Part shown: one piece after another, positions 1 through 7,581 of the stretch | How the letters are laid out: each line of letters opens with the position of its first letter | Position numbering within the stretch: the stretch's first letter is position 1 | Origin: Deltaproteobacteria bacterium | Lineage (GTDB): Bacteria > Desulfobacterota > Desulfobacteria > Desulfobacterales > Desulfatibacillaceae | Reading direction: 5' to 3' | DNA length: 7,584 nt | Assembly (NCBI GenBank): GCA_019308705.1 | Contig: JAFDHW010000106.1 | Location: 1-7,584 of the forward strand | The notes under the pieces: model-generated | The model's database searches: none | Told to the model about the DNA's origin: nothing | Seen by the model: only the letters and a program-made list of their open reading frames with translations | Position numbers and translations under genes: made by a program

Positions 1-504
1 GGGGTGGCCGGTGGCGTCCACCACGGCGCGGGAGACCACCACCAGGGGGTCCACATGCATGCCCGTGCGCAAGACCGGCGTCCAGTTGATCACCACCCCG
101 GCCACGGCATCCTCCCGGAACACAAGGTCCTCCACGGAAACCGCGTTGAACAGGGTGGCCCCGGCCTTCATGGCCCCGAACACCAGGCCCGAGGCCACCT
201 CCACGGCGTCGGCGGTGTAAAAACCCTGGCCAAAAGGGGTGTAGGAAATGGAAAAGTCGTCCAGGATGGGCAAGGCGTCGTCCTGGACCACGATTTCGTT
301 CATGAGCATGCCGCCGCCCCAGATGCCGCCGCCGGGGGCCAGCTTGCGCTCGAAGAGGACGACCTTTTTGCCCGCGTCCGCCAGGTAGCGGGCGGCCACC
401 AGGCCCGAAGGCCCCGCGCCCACGATGGCAACGTCTGTGCGCAGGTGGCCGGATAACTTGTCGAAGAACCGTTGTACGATGGCGGTGGTGATTTTGTCTT
501 CCAT
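1..504 (-). CDS. thi4: Thi4-family thiazole synthase, sulfide-dependent type (partial, C-terminus outside window)
   Basis: Thi4 makes the ADP-thiazole precursor of thiamine from NAD, glycine and a sulfur source in the cytoplasm. The start is the ATG at 504-502, and 168 codons are visible, roughly 60% of a usual 260-300 residue Thi4. Residues 24-34 ([11 protein letters not shown]) are the Rossmann GxGxxG nucleotide-binding loop, followed by an acidic E52 at the end of strand 2. Residues 57-69 ([13 protein letters not shown]) are the glycine-rich signature that separates Thi4 from geranylgeranyl reductases and other FAD oxidoreductases. Residues 140-154 include GMHVDPL, and ATGHP (164-168) ends the visible part. 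In yeast Thi4 a Cys in this stretch is the suicidal sulfur donor; archaeal catalytic Thi4 has His. Here it is His150, so I infer that free sulfide is the donor, which fits an anaerobic sulfidogenic lifestyle. The gene diverges from the DUF4124 gene. No TPP riboswitch core (CTGAGA-type) is visible in its leader. The family call is secure; the sulfur mechanism is inferred. Confidence 0.93.
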   Translation of the reverse strand, partial: MEDKITTAIVQRFFDKLSGHLRTDVAIVGAGPSGLVAARYLADAGKKVVLFERKLAPGGGIWGGGMLMNEIVVQDDALPILDDFSISYTPFGQGFYTADAVEVASGLVFGAMKAGATLFNAVSVEDLVFREDAVAGVVINWTPVLRTGMHVDPLVVVSRAVVDATGHP

Positions 505-530
505 ATCTGGCGGGCGCGGCGCGCCCTTTG

Positions 531-535
531 CTCCT
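531..535 (-). promoter_or_regulatory. Candidate thi4 Shine-Dalgarno, displaced by a hairpin
   Basis: Read on the minus strand, AGGAG lies 26 nt upstream of the thi4 ATG, too far for normal use. Between them sits GGGCGC-GCC-GCGCCC (512-526), a perfect 6-bp stem with a 3-nt loop. Folding it out leaves 11 nt between AGGAG and ATG, a workable spacing. No in-frame ATG, GTG or TTG lies between the two, and no closer purine-rich site is visible. That the hairpin bridges the spacing is an inference. Confidence 0.45.
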
Positions 536-540
536 TTCCG

Positions 541-670
541 GAAAATGGCGGGTTTTCGTCCGACAGGCTACACCCCTTGCCAGAACCGGCGCGGAAAGTA
601 AAGGGGCCCAAGAGGCCGGGGAAAGCCCGGCGGCAAAAAACCGGGCGCCGGCCCTGCGAGGGCGGGCGGC
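541..670. other. Hairpin-rich segment in the divergent intergenic region, function unknown
   Basis: This non-coding stretch lies between thi4 and the DUF4124 gene and would be in the thi4 5' leader if transcription starts beyond it. In plus-strand order it holds CCCCTT (573-578) pairing with AAGGGG (601-606); GCCGGG-GAAAG-CCCGGC (615-631), a 6-bp stem; and GCCCT-GCG-AGGGC (651-663), a 5-bp stem. On the minus strand, GGGC-CGGC-GCCC (654-643) is followed after GG by six T (640-635), which resembles a very weak intrinsic terminator. It matches no riboswitch core I know: TPP, cobalamin, SAM and molybdenum cofactor were considered. GC-rich DNA easily yields such short stems, so the significance is uncertain. 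Confidence 0.35.
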
Positions 671-782
671 ATGTCTTTGTGGAATAATCAAAATTCGCCC
701 GTACGCGCAAGGGCTGGATGGTCCGAGGAAGGATTTTGGCCCGGAAAAAGCGACCAGGGTGTTTTCCGTGCGTTGCTTTCCC

Positions 783-812
783 TTGCCAAGCCCGGGGCAT
801 GTTGAGTATGCT
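783..812 (+). promoter_or_regulatory. Candidate sigma-70 promoter for the DUF4124 gene
   Basis: TTGCCA (783-788, 5/6 match to TTGACA) is followed by an 18-bp spacer and TATGCT (807-812, 4/6 match to TATAAT). It would give a leader of about 40 nt before the ATG at 861. This is a match by eye in a GC-rich region and is only moderately convincing. Confidence 0.35.
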
Positions 813-860
813 GGTTGCCACCCTTGCCTGCAAAAAAACTCCTTCTTTTTGGGGGCTTCC

Positions 861-1418
861 ATGAAGATCCGGGTTGTTTTCCTCGCCGCACTCCTTTTCG
901 CTTGCCTGCCGGCCGCCCCGGCCTTGTCCGAGTTTTACCGTTACACGGATTCCTCCGGCACGGTGCACTACACGGACAACCTGCTGGAGGTTCCCGAGGA
1001 CCAGCGGCCCGGCGTGGACACCTACGAGTCCGTTTCCTCCGGCAATACCGGCCCTCTGCCCCCCGTAAGCGAGCGGTTGGGGCTTTCGGGAAAGGGCGCA
1101 AAAAAGGACGATGACAAGCAGGAACAGGCCCAAAAGGAAGAGGCCGAGGAAGAGAACAAGCCCGATCCCATGGCCGCACGCCGCGACGAGCTTTTGAAGA
1201 AAAAGGCAAAACTTCAGGCGGAGTACGACCAACTGCTCACGGAGGGCGAGGAGCTTAAGGCCTGGGGCAGGAGGCTGCACAACAAGCGCGCCATCCGCAT
1301 CCACAACCAGAAGGTGAGCAAGTACAACGAAAGAAAGCGCGAACTGGAAAACAAGATTTCCGCCCTGAAGGAAGAGATCGACCGGTACAACCGCCAGCGG
1401 GAGGCCGGCAAAAAGTAG
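861..1418 (+). CDS. DUF4124 domain-containing exported protein with coiled-coil tail
   Basis: This is a 185-residue envelope protein of unknown function. The start at 861 has GGGGG (851-855) five bases upstream and opens directly into a signal peptide: K2 and R4, a hydrophobic core (residues 5-16), then PAAPALS with likely signal-peptidase I cleavage after S23. LFAC (12-15) could instead be a weak lipobox with Cys15 as lipidation site, although Phe at -2 is unusual. Residues 24-42 (EFYRYTDSSGTVHYTDNLL) are the typical DUF4124 start, a short beta-rich module found just after export signals in many proteobacterial proteins. A low-complexity Lys/Glu/Asp linker spans about 84-112. Residues about 115-181 form a heptad-like helix rich in Lys, Glu and Leu (LLKKKAKLQAEYDQLL; ELENKISALKEEIDRY), probably a periplasmic coiled coil. 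The domain and export calls are firm; the function is not known. The next gene is co-directional but 143 bases away, so shared transcription is possible but not shown. Confidence 0.88.
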   Translation: MKIRVVFLAALLFACLPAAPALSEFYRYTDSSGTVHYTDNLLEVPEDQRPGVDTYESVSSGNTGPLPPVSERLGLSGKGAKKDDDKQEQAQKEEAEEENKPDPMAARRDELLKKKAKLQAEYDQLLTEGEELKAWGRRLHNKRAIRIHNQKVSKYNERKRELENKISALKEEIDRYNRQREAGKK

Positions 1419-1438
1419 CTTGCCATAGATCGTTCCCT

Positions 1439-1490
1439 CCCCCGGGCATGGAAAGGCTCCGCCCCGCCGTTGTTTGTGCTTGCCTCCGGG
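1439..1490. repeat. Inverted repeat between the DUF4124 and RND transporter genes
   Basis: CCCCCGG (1439-1445) pairs perfectly with CCGGGGG (1484-1490) across a 38-nt loop. No T-run follows on the plus strand, so it is not a standard intrinsic terminator. It is the only structure I see in the gap 1419-1561, which also lacks a convincing promoter. It may be chance in GC-rich DNA. Confidence 0.3.
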
Positions 1491-1561
1491 GGCCGAATCT
1501 GCGAAACATCCGGTATTCTCTTGCTTTACATCCCGAAATAGCACGCCCAAGGCCGCCGGCT

Positions 1562-3937
1562 ATGACCCGATACATCCGTTTCGTCCTGGCGCACCGCTGG
1601 TGGGTGCTTTTCCTGTTCGCCGGGACAACGGCGTTTTTCGCCTACCACTTCTGGCAGGTGACCATCTCCTCCACCCCCCGGGAACTCTTTTTCGGCAACA
1701 ACAACCGCTACGACGAGTACCTGGTCCGCATGGAGGACCACGGCGGCGACGCCATCGCCATCTTCGGCTTTCCGGGAAAGGACGCCACGGACCCGGAGAT
1801 GCTGGAAAGACTTCGCCGCGCCGTGCGGAAGATGGAGGCCGACCCCGAGGTGGAGCGGGTGGAGAGCCTGGTTTCGGCCCAGCACATCCAGGGCGACGGA
1901 GACGTTTTGGACGTCCGTCCCTACGCCGAGCTTTTCTCCGAGGCGCCGGAGCGCAGAAAGGAGCTTCTGCGCGAGATCACCACCGACAGCCTCACCCGGG
2001 GCTGGCTGGTGACCGAGGACGGCATGGACTCCATCGTGGTGGTGGAGCTGACCCCCACCGAGCGTGGCATGGAGAAAAGCCCCCGCATCGTGCGCAAGGT
2101 GGCCGCCGCCCTGGCGGAGGAAGGCTTCGACCTTTCGGAGATCCACCAGGGCGGGCTGGTGGCCGTGCTTTCCCAGATGATGGTGGAGTCGGTCCACACC
2201 TTGAAGGTGATTTTGCCCATCACCGCCCTGGTGCTGTTTGCCATGGTGTTCGTCATGTTCCACCGGTTCTGGCCGGTGATCATCACCTTCATCATCACCG
2301 GCGCGGCCATCACCTGGACCATGGGCCTGGCCATGCTGCTCTACGGCCACATCAACATCCTCACCACCATGGTCCCCACCCTGGTGCTCATCACCTGCTT
2401 CGCGGACGTCATCCACATGTGTTCCAGCTACCTGCTGGAGCTTTCCCTGGGAAGATCCAAGGAAAAGGCCATCCTCAGGATGGGCGGCGAGGTGGGCGTC
2501 GCCTGCGGCTATACCTCGGTGACCACCTTTTTCGGGTTCGTGTCCATGGCCCTGGTGCCCACCCCCATCTTCAAACAGCTGGGGCTTCTCATGGGCTTCG
2601 GCGTGGGCGTGGCGCTGTTCATGGCGCTCACCCTGGTGCCGGTGTTCCTGTCGCTGATGCCCGCGCCCCGGCCCTGGCGCCTGGGTAGCGCCGGCACCGC
2701 CCAGCGGGGGCTGGACCGGATACTGGAGTTCTGCGCGCGGCTTTCCACCCGCCGGCCCAAAACCATCAACGCCCTGTTCTTCGCCGCGCTCGCCGCCTCC
2801 TTGTACGGGTTCGCCCACATCCATTTCGAAACCCAGTTCTCCGAGCGGTTCGCGCCGGACAACATCATCCAGCGCGGCATGCGCTACTTCGAAACCGCCT
2901 TTCCCGGGGTGAACCCCCTGGACGTGTACATCGACGCCACGGGGGAAGAGGACCTGCTCGAACCGGAAACCTTCCGCAAGATCGCCGAATACGAGGCCTG
3001 GATCGAGTCCCACCCGGAGGTCACCGAAGCCACCACCGTGGTGGACCTGGTCAAGAAGGTCTACCGGGAGATAAGCCCCGGCCTTGCGGCCCAAAACCCC
3101 CTGCCCCAAAGCCGCGAGGCTCTGGCCCAACTGTTGCTTCTGTTCGAGATGTCCGGAGGCGAGGACCTGGTGCGTTTCATCGGCTACGATCACCGCACCG
3201 TCCGGCTGGCCGTGCGCCTGAAGGACATGGGCATGATCGCCTCGGCGGACCTGGGCCGCGCCTTCTGCGACGAGGGCAACCGGCGGTTTGGAAGCGTGGC
3301 CGAGGTGAACACCTACTCCATGGAGTCGCTTTTGGGCGAGTGGGTGGGCCAGATCATCGCCGGGCAGAGAAACGGCCTCTTGTTCGCCCTGGCCACCATA
3401 GGTTTTTTCATGGTTCTGGCCACCCGGTCGCTGCGGGTGGGGCTTCTCTCCATGTTCCCCAACGTGCTTCCCCTTCTGGTCCTCCTGGGCTACACGGGTT
3501 ATTTCTGGGACGTCGTGGACACGGACACCATGGGCGTGCTCATGGTGGCCATCGGCATCGGCGTGGACGACACCATCCATTTCCTTTTGCGCCTGCGCCT
3601 GGAAACCGAAAAGGAGCAGGACCTGTCCAAGGCCGTGGGCCGCACCTTCCACTACTCGGGACGCGCCATCATCATCACCTCCGTCATCCTGGTGGCGGGG
3701 TTCTCGCCCTTTGCCACCAGCGACTACTTTTCCGTGGAGATCTTCGGAAAGCTCCTTCCCGCGGCGCTTTTCACCGCCCTGGCGGCCGACCTTCTGTGGG
3801 TGCCCGCCTTGGTGCGCCTGGGCTGGATCCGGTTTCCCGGGACCTGGCACGAAAAAACCACGGCCAATGGCGTGGCGGCCCACATCGGCACGGATGCCCC
3901 GGAGCCCACGGATGTTTCCATGGACACACGTAATTAA
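1562..3937 (+). CDS. RND-superfamily (MMPL/COG1033-type) inner-membrane transporter
   Basis: This 791-residue integral membrane protein has the duplicated RND layout and presumably exports a lipid or other hydrophobic compound using the proton gradient; the substrate cannot be told. TM1 lies near residues 8-31, followed by a periplasmic domain (about 32-210). TM2-TM6 fall near 214-366 and TM7 near 400-420. A second periplasmic domain (about 421-600) precedes TM8-TM12 (about 602-755). A polar cytoplasmic tail of about 35 residues ends the protein. TM4 carries CFADVIHM with Asp282 and His285; TM10 carries GIGVDDTIHF with Asp669, Asp670 and His673. Asp in TM4 and TM10 is the known proton-relay position of MmpL/RND proteins. 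I chose ATG 1562 because it begins MTRYIRFVLAHRWW just before TM1, as is usual in the family, and has AAGG nine bases upstream. An in-frame ATG at 1448 would add 38 non-membrane residues with no ribosome-binding site. No adaptor or outer-membrane partner is adjacent. Confidence 0.9.
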   Translation: MTRYIRFVLAHRWWVLFLFAGTTAFFAYHFWQVTISSTPRELFFGNNNRYDEYLVRMEDHGGDAIAIFGFPGKDATDPEMLERLRRAVRKMEADPEVERVESLVSAQHIQGDGDVLDVRPYAELFSEAPERRKELLREITTDSLTRGWLVTEDGMDSIVVVELTPTERGMEKSPRIVRKVAAALAEEGFDLSEIHQGGLVAVLSQMMVESVHTLKVILPITALVLFAMVFVMFHRFWPVIITFIITGAAITWTMGLAMLLYGHINILTTMVPTLVLITCFADVIHMCSSYLLELSLGRSKEKAILRMGGEVGVACGYTSVTTFFGFVSMALVPTPIFKQLGLLMGFGVGVALFMALTLVPVFLSLMPAPRPWRLGSAGTAQRGLDRILEFCARLSTRRPKTINALFFAALAASLYGFAHIHFETQFSERFAPDNIIQRGMRYFETAFPGVNPLDVYIDATGEEDLLEPETFRKIAEYEAWIESHPEVTEATTVVDLVKKVYREISPGLAAQNPLPQSREALAQLLLLFEMSGGEDLVRFIGYDHRTVRLAVRLKDMGMIASADLGRAFCDEGNRRFGSVAEVNTYSMESLLGEWVGQIIAGQRNGLLFALATIGFFMVLATRSLRVGLLSMFPNVLPLLVLLGYTGYFWDVVDTDTMGVLMVAIGIGVDDTIHFLLRLRLETEKEQDLSKAVGRTFHYSGRAIIITSVILVAGFSPFATSDYFSVEIFGKLLPAALFTALAADLLWVPALVRLGWIRFPGTWHEKTTANGVAAHIGTDAPEPTDVSMDTRN

Positions 3938-4023
3938 CCACCTGGCCGGGGCGGAAGCGTTATTTTTCGGCGGTTTTTTCATCAGGAGACCGGCTTTTCC
4001 TGGGGTTTTCCCGGGCTTCAGCA
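3938..4023 (+). other. Non-coding gap after the RND gene; weak stem-loops only
   Basis: CCTGGG-GTTTT-CCCGGG (3999-4015) can form a 6-bp stem with one G-U pair but has no following T-run. A separate T6 run (3974-3979) is preceded only by a poor GCCG/CGGC pairing. Neither is a clean terminator, and no ORF with gene-like features is visible here. Confidence 0.3.
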
Positions 4024-4052
4024 TTGACAGTCCGGCCGGGATCTAATACATT
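4024..4052 (+). promoter_or_regulatory. Strong candidate sigma-70 promoter of the hybrid kinase gene
   Basis: A perfect TTGACA -35 box (4024-4029), an ideal 17-bp spacer and TACATT (4047-4052, 4/6 match to TATAAT) lie in an AT-rich island within GC-rich surroundings. Transcription would start near 4058-4060, giving a leader of about 30 nt. This is the best promoter in the window and suggests the kinase is transcribed separately from the RND gene. Confidence 0.65.
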
Positions 4053-4090
4053 TTGATTATCCCCGCCACCTTCCCCCTGGATCCGCCGCC

Positions 4091-7000
4091 ATGCCCGTCA
4101 TGGAAAAGCACATCTCCAGCCGCATCTACCGCTCCCTCCTGGCCTTCGTGCGCCGCCACCACGGGGAGGAAGGGGTCAAAACGCTGCTGGAGGGCCTGAC
4201 GGGAAACCCGGAGTTCGAGGTCTACGAGGACCACGACCCGGCCCGGCCCGTACCCGTGGAGGAGCGGCACATAAAGGACCCATCCTGCTGGCTTTCCAAC
4301 GACTTCTGCAACCGCGTGCTGGCCAACGTGCCCAAGGTGGTGGGCGGGCCGGACCCCCTTTTTGAAGCCGGCCGCCAGACCGTCCTGGAGGATCTGTCCA
4401 AGGGCGCGCTCTTCATCGCCCGCGTGCTCGGCCCCCAGAGGCTGGCCAAGCAGGCCCCCCGCATCCACACCCGCCTGAACCTGGTGCGCACGGCCCGCAT
4501 CGTGGAATTTTCCCCGGGCAGGCTGGTCATGGCCATGAAGACCCAGCCGCCCCATACGCCCTCCAAGGACGTGTGCCGGTGGGAGATGGGCATCTACTGC
4601 GGCTCCGCGCAACTGGCAGGGGCCGAGGACGTGCGGGGGGTCCACACCGCCTGCGAGGTGGACGGCGCCGAAGAGTGCTTGTTCGAATTCACCTGGAAGA
4701 AGCCCGGGCTCACCCGGCGCATCGCCCGGTGGCTCCTTGGCTACGGCATGCCGGATTTCGTGGACGAGTACGAAAACACCATCGAGGAGCGGGACCGGGC
4801 CGTGGCGGAGCTCATCGGGTCCCGGGAGGCTTACCGCAGCCTGGCGGAAAACTCGCTGGCCGGCACCTACGTCCTGTGCCGGGGCGTCATCGCCTATGCC
4901 AACCGCCGTATGGGCGAGCTGTTTGACCGCGACCGGGCGGAACTCATGGAAAAACCCCTCCTGGACTTCGTGCACCCGGAGGACCGCGGCAAGGTCTCGG
5001 CTTTCCTCGAAACCGCGGCCCGCGGAACGGCCTCCGTTCCGGGGGGGTTTCGCGTCGCCCCGGAGTCCGGCAGGCCGGTACGCTGGCTCCAGCACCTGGC
5101 CACCCCCACCCGTCACAAGGGCGAGGAGGCGCTTTTGGGCAACCTGGTGGACGTGACCATCGCCAGGGAGGCCCAAAAAGCCCTGGCGGAAGGGGCCACC
5201 CGCTACCGCACCCTGTTCGAGCACGCCAACGACGCCATCTTCATCATGCGGGGCGACGTGTTCATGGACTGCAACCCTATGACCACCGTCATGTACGGCC
5301 GGGCCAAGGAGGACATCCTGGGCAAGACCCCCTGGGAGCTTTCGCCCCTCATCCAGCCCGACGGCAGGGACTCCCGGGAAAAGGCCCTGGAGAAGATCCG
5401 GGCCGTGGAAAAAGGCGAGCCCCAGTTCTTCGAGTGGCGGCACATGCGGGGCGACGGCACATCGTTCGACGCGGAGGTTTCCCTAAACCGCATGGAGGCC
5501 GGGGGCGAAGTGCTCGTCCAGGCCATCGTCCGGGACATCACCGAGCGAAAGAAGGCCACCGCGGACCTGGCCGCCAGCGAGGCCAAACACCGCGCCATCC
5601 TGGAGAACATGGAGGAAACCTACTTCGAGATGGACCCCTCGGGCCGGTTCACCTTTTTCAACGACGCGGCCTGCCGCCTGACGGGCTATTCCCGCAAGGA
5701 GCTCTTGGGCATGACCAACCGGGGCCTGGCCACCCCGGAAACCGCCAAAAAGATGTTCGCCGACTTCTCCCGCCTGTTCCAACAGGGCCGGTCCCTGAAG
5801 ACGGTGGATTACGAGCTGTTGACCAAAAGCGGGGAAATTCGCCAGATCGAGCTTTCCGCCTCCGTGCGCCGGGATGCGGACAAGCAGCCGTGCGGGTTCG
5901 CGGGCGTGGTGCGCGACGTAACGGAACGGCGGCGGGTGGAAAAGGCCCTGGCGGAAAGCGAAAAGCGGTATCGCACCCTGGTGGAAAACGCGCCGGACAT
6001 GATCGCCACCACCGACGACCAGGGCATCATCACCTCCATCAACCTGCCCGGGACGCGCATGCTCGGGGCCACCAAGACCAGCCTTTTGGGCCGCCCGTTC
6101 ACCGACTTTTTGGACCCCCGGGACCGCCCCAGCGCCAAGAAGGCCTTTTCCAGCCTCCTGGTCACCTCCGGCGGCCGGGGCCAGCCCATGTACATCCGCG
6201 TGCGGCTGGCCGGGAGCAGGAAGACCCGGTGGCTGGCGTTGACCGGCAGCGCAACCCGGTCCCAGGAACCGGGAAGCCCCGCCACCGTCATGCTGGTGGG
6301 CCGGGACATCACCAACCACATGGCCATGGAGTCCCGCCTGTCCCAGTCGCGGAAGATGGAGGCCGTGGGCACCCTGGCGGGCGGCATCGCCCACGATTTC
6401 AACAACCTGCTCATGGGCATTTCCGGCCGGACCTCCCTCATGCTCCTGGACCTGGAAGAGGGCCACCCCCACTACGAGCACGCCAAGGGCATCCAGGAAT
6501 CCGTGGAGTCCGCCGCAGGACTTGCCCGCCAACTTTTGACGTTCGCCCGGGGCCAGACCGTGGAGATCTCCCCGATGGATATCGCCAAGGTGGTGGAAAA
6601 GACCGTGCGCATGTTCGGCCGCGCCAAAAAGGAGCTTTCCATCTACCTGCACCAGGAAGATCCCACCTGGCCCGTCATGGCGGACCGGGGTCAGATAGAG
6701 CAGGTCCTGCTGAACCTTCTGGTCAACGCCTGGCAGGCCATGCCGGGCGGGGGCCGGCTTTTCATCGAAACCAAGAACCTGGTGTTTTCCGAGGGGTCCG
6801 GCATCCCGGAGGGCCTTTCCCCGGGCCGCTACGTGCAGGTTTCCGTGGTGGATACCGGCGTGGGCATGACGGAAAAGGTCCGCCAGCGGGTGTTTGACCC
6901 CTTCTTCACCACCAAGGAAATGGGCCGGGGCACCGGCCTGGGGCTCGCCTCCACCTACGGCATCATGAAAAGCCTCGGCGGCGCCGTGCACGTGGAGAGC

Positions 7001-7474
7001 GAAAAGGGCAAAGGGTCGGCCTTCCACCTGTATCTGCCCGCCACGGAAAAACCGGCCGAGCAGCCCGTGCAAAAGACCAAGGAGATGCGTCACGGCACGG
7101 AAACCATCCTTTTGGTGGACGACGAGCCCGTGGTGCTCTCCGCCGCCAAGGGCATGCTCACCGCCCTGGGCTACACCGTGCACCTGGCCGCCTCCGCCCA
7201 CGAGGCCGTGGACATCTACCGGGAAAAGCAAAAGGACATCGACCTGGTGATCCTGGACATGATCATGCCGGAAATGGACGGCGGCCAGGCCTTTGACAAG
7301 ATCTCCGAAATCAACCCCGCCGTCTGCGTCCTGCTTTCCTCCGGCTACTCCCTGGACGGCCGCGCCGAAGACATCATGGCCAAGGGCTGCCGCGGCTTCA
7401 TCCAAAAACCCTTCACCATCGAAGCCCTCTCCGAAAAAGTGAGAAACGTCCTGGACGAAGCAACGGAGAACTAG
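4091..7474 (+). CDS. Hybrid sensor histidine kinase: V4R-like sensor, four PAS, HisKA, HATPase_c, receiver
   Basis: This 1127-residue cytoplasmic signalling kinase has no membrane segment. Residues about 1-205 resemble the V4R (4-vinyl reductase-like) ligand-binding fold, ending in H185 and C188/C196 ([12 protein letters not shown]), a possible metal or ligand site. A coiled linker (about 227-245) leads to four PAS domains at about 245-360, 371-490, 498-620 and 623-745. PAS2-PAS4 end in DIT/DVT motifs at 482-484, 609-611 and 739-741; PAS1 ends in DVT (354-356). The HisKA H-box is [12 protein letters not shown] with phospho-acceptor His768. HATPase_c shows the N-box Asn879, DTGVGM (921-926), FDPFFTTK (935-942) and GTGLGL (947-952). 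The C-terminal receiver has acidic D1010/D1011, phospho-acceptor Asp1056 in [13 protein letters not shown]1083/S1084 and Lys1106 (QKPF). All catalytic residues are present, so it should be active. The start at 4091 has only a weak GGA ribosome-binding site; ATG 4100 (MEKHISS) is an equally plausible start. The signal and downstream partner are unknown, and no output regulator is adjacent. Confidence 0.95.
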   Translation: MPVMEKHISSRIYRSLLAFVRRHHGEEGVKTLLEGLTGNPEFEVYEDHDPARPVPVEERHIKDPSCWLSNDFCNRVLANVPKVVGGPDPLFEAGRQTVLEDLSKGALFIARVLGPQRLAKQAPRIHTRLNLVRTARIVEFSPGRLVMAMKTQPPHTPSKDVCRWEMGIYCGSAQLAGAEDVRGVHTACEVDGAEECLFEFTWKKPGLTRRIARWLLGYGMPDFVDEYENTIEERDRAVAELIGSREAYRSLAENSLAGTYVLCRGVIAYANRRMGELFDRDRAELMEKPLLDFVHPEDRGKVSAFLETAARGTASVPGGFRVAPESGRPVRWLQHLATPTRHKGEEALLGNLVDVTIAREAQKALAEGATRYRTLFEHANDAIFIMRGDVFMDCNPMTTVMYGRAKEDILGKTPWELSPLIQPDGRDSREKALEKIRAVEKGEPQFFEWRHMRGDGTSFDAEVSLNRMEAGGEVLVQAIVRDITERKKATADLAASEAKHRAILENMEETYFEMDPSGRFTFFNDAACRLTGYSRKELLGMTNRGLATPETAKKMFADFSRLFQQGRSLKTVDYELLTKSGEIRQIELSASVRRDADKQPCGFAGVVRDVTERRRVEKALAESEKRYRTLVENAPDMIATTDDQGIITSINLPGTRMLGATKTSLLGRPFTDFLDPRDRPSAKKAFSSLLVTSGGRGQPMYIRVRLAGSRKTRWLALTGSATRSQEPGSPATVMLVGRDITNHMAMESRLSQSRKMEAVGTLAGGIAHDFNNLLMGISGRTSLMLLDLEEGHPHYEHAKGIQESVESAAGLARQLLTFARGQTVEISPMDIAKVVEKTVRMFGRAKKELSIYLHQEDPTWPVMADRGQIEQVLLNLLVNAWQAMPGGGRLFIETKNLVFSEGSGIPEGLSPGRYVQVSVVDTGVGMTEKVRQRVFDPFFTTKEMGRGTGLGLASTYGIMKSLGGAVHVESEKGKGSAFHLYLPATEKPAEQPVQKTKEMRHGTETILLVDDEPVVLSAAKGMLTALGYTVHLAASAHEAVDIYREKQKDIDLVILDMIMPEMDGGQAFDKISEINPAVCVLLSSGYSLDGRAEDIMAKGCRGFIQKPFTIEALSEKVRNVLDEATEN

Positions 7475-7581
7475 CCCGGATTATTCACGCGTTCGATTCG
7501 CGCGAGAGCAAGGAAGGAGGAGGGAAGCTGTACTTTTGTACCGCGACCCCCTCCTGACGCAGCTATCGCGTGAATCGGGCT
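7473..7581. repeat. Long imperfect palindrome at the kinase 3' end (dispersed palindromic repeat, terminator or mobile-element end)
   Basis: The outer arms are AGCCCGGATTATTCACGCG (7473-7491) and CGCGTGAATCGGGCT (7567-7581). They pair over AGCCCG and ATTCACGCG, with four extra bases (GATT) in the left arm. The inner arms AGGAGGAGGG (about 7515-7524) and CCCCCTCCT (about 7547-7555) also pair nearly perfectly. The tip is GTAC-TTTT-GTAC (7530-7541). The left outer arm overlaps the kinase TAG. No U-run follows, so if it acts as a terminator it is non-canonical. The nested symmetry with unmatched bulges suggests a folded RNA, a REP-like or MITE-like repeat, or the end of an element continuing past the window. 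No second copy is visible here. Confidence 0.6.

Noticed and set aside
472..860. Possible N-terminal extension of the DUF4124 gene (start at 528) or a small gene at 472-687
   Set aside because: The extension would bury an obvious signal peptide in the middle of the protein, and the small frame has a Pro/Arg/Lys-rich translation typical of non-coding GC-rich DNA.
505..860. TPP riboswitch upstream of thi4
   Set aside because: The conserved CTGAGA and GAACCTGAT-type core segments are absent on both strands.
300..1550. Minus-strand open frame (416 codons) spanning thi4, the intergenic region and the DUF4124 gene
   Set aside because: It overlaps the real thi4 frame and the DUF4124 gene and shows no recognisable domain. 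The thi4 and DUF4124 readings explain the sequence.
1448..1561. Upstream in-frame start for the RND transporter
   Set aside because: The added 38 residues lack family similarity and a ribosome-binding site. The family normally begins a few residues before TM1, as with ATG 1562.
3999..4015. Intrinsic terminator after the RND gene
   Set aside because: The stem is short with one G-U pair, and the following bases (CTTCAGC) contain no T-run.
1526..4024. Very long minus-strand open frame (832 codons) opposite the RND gene
   Set aside because: Its translation is dominated by His, Gly, Gln and Ala with no domain or membrane pattern. It is the typical antisense shadow of a GC-rich coding gene. The plus strand has a clear 12-TM transporter.
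5483..7405. Long minus-strand open frame (640 codons) opposite the kinase
   Set aside because: It is a low-complexity Gly/His/Val-rich translation lying entirely inside a kinase gene whose every catalytic motif is intact on the plus strand.
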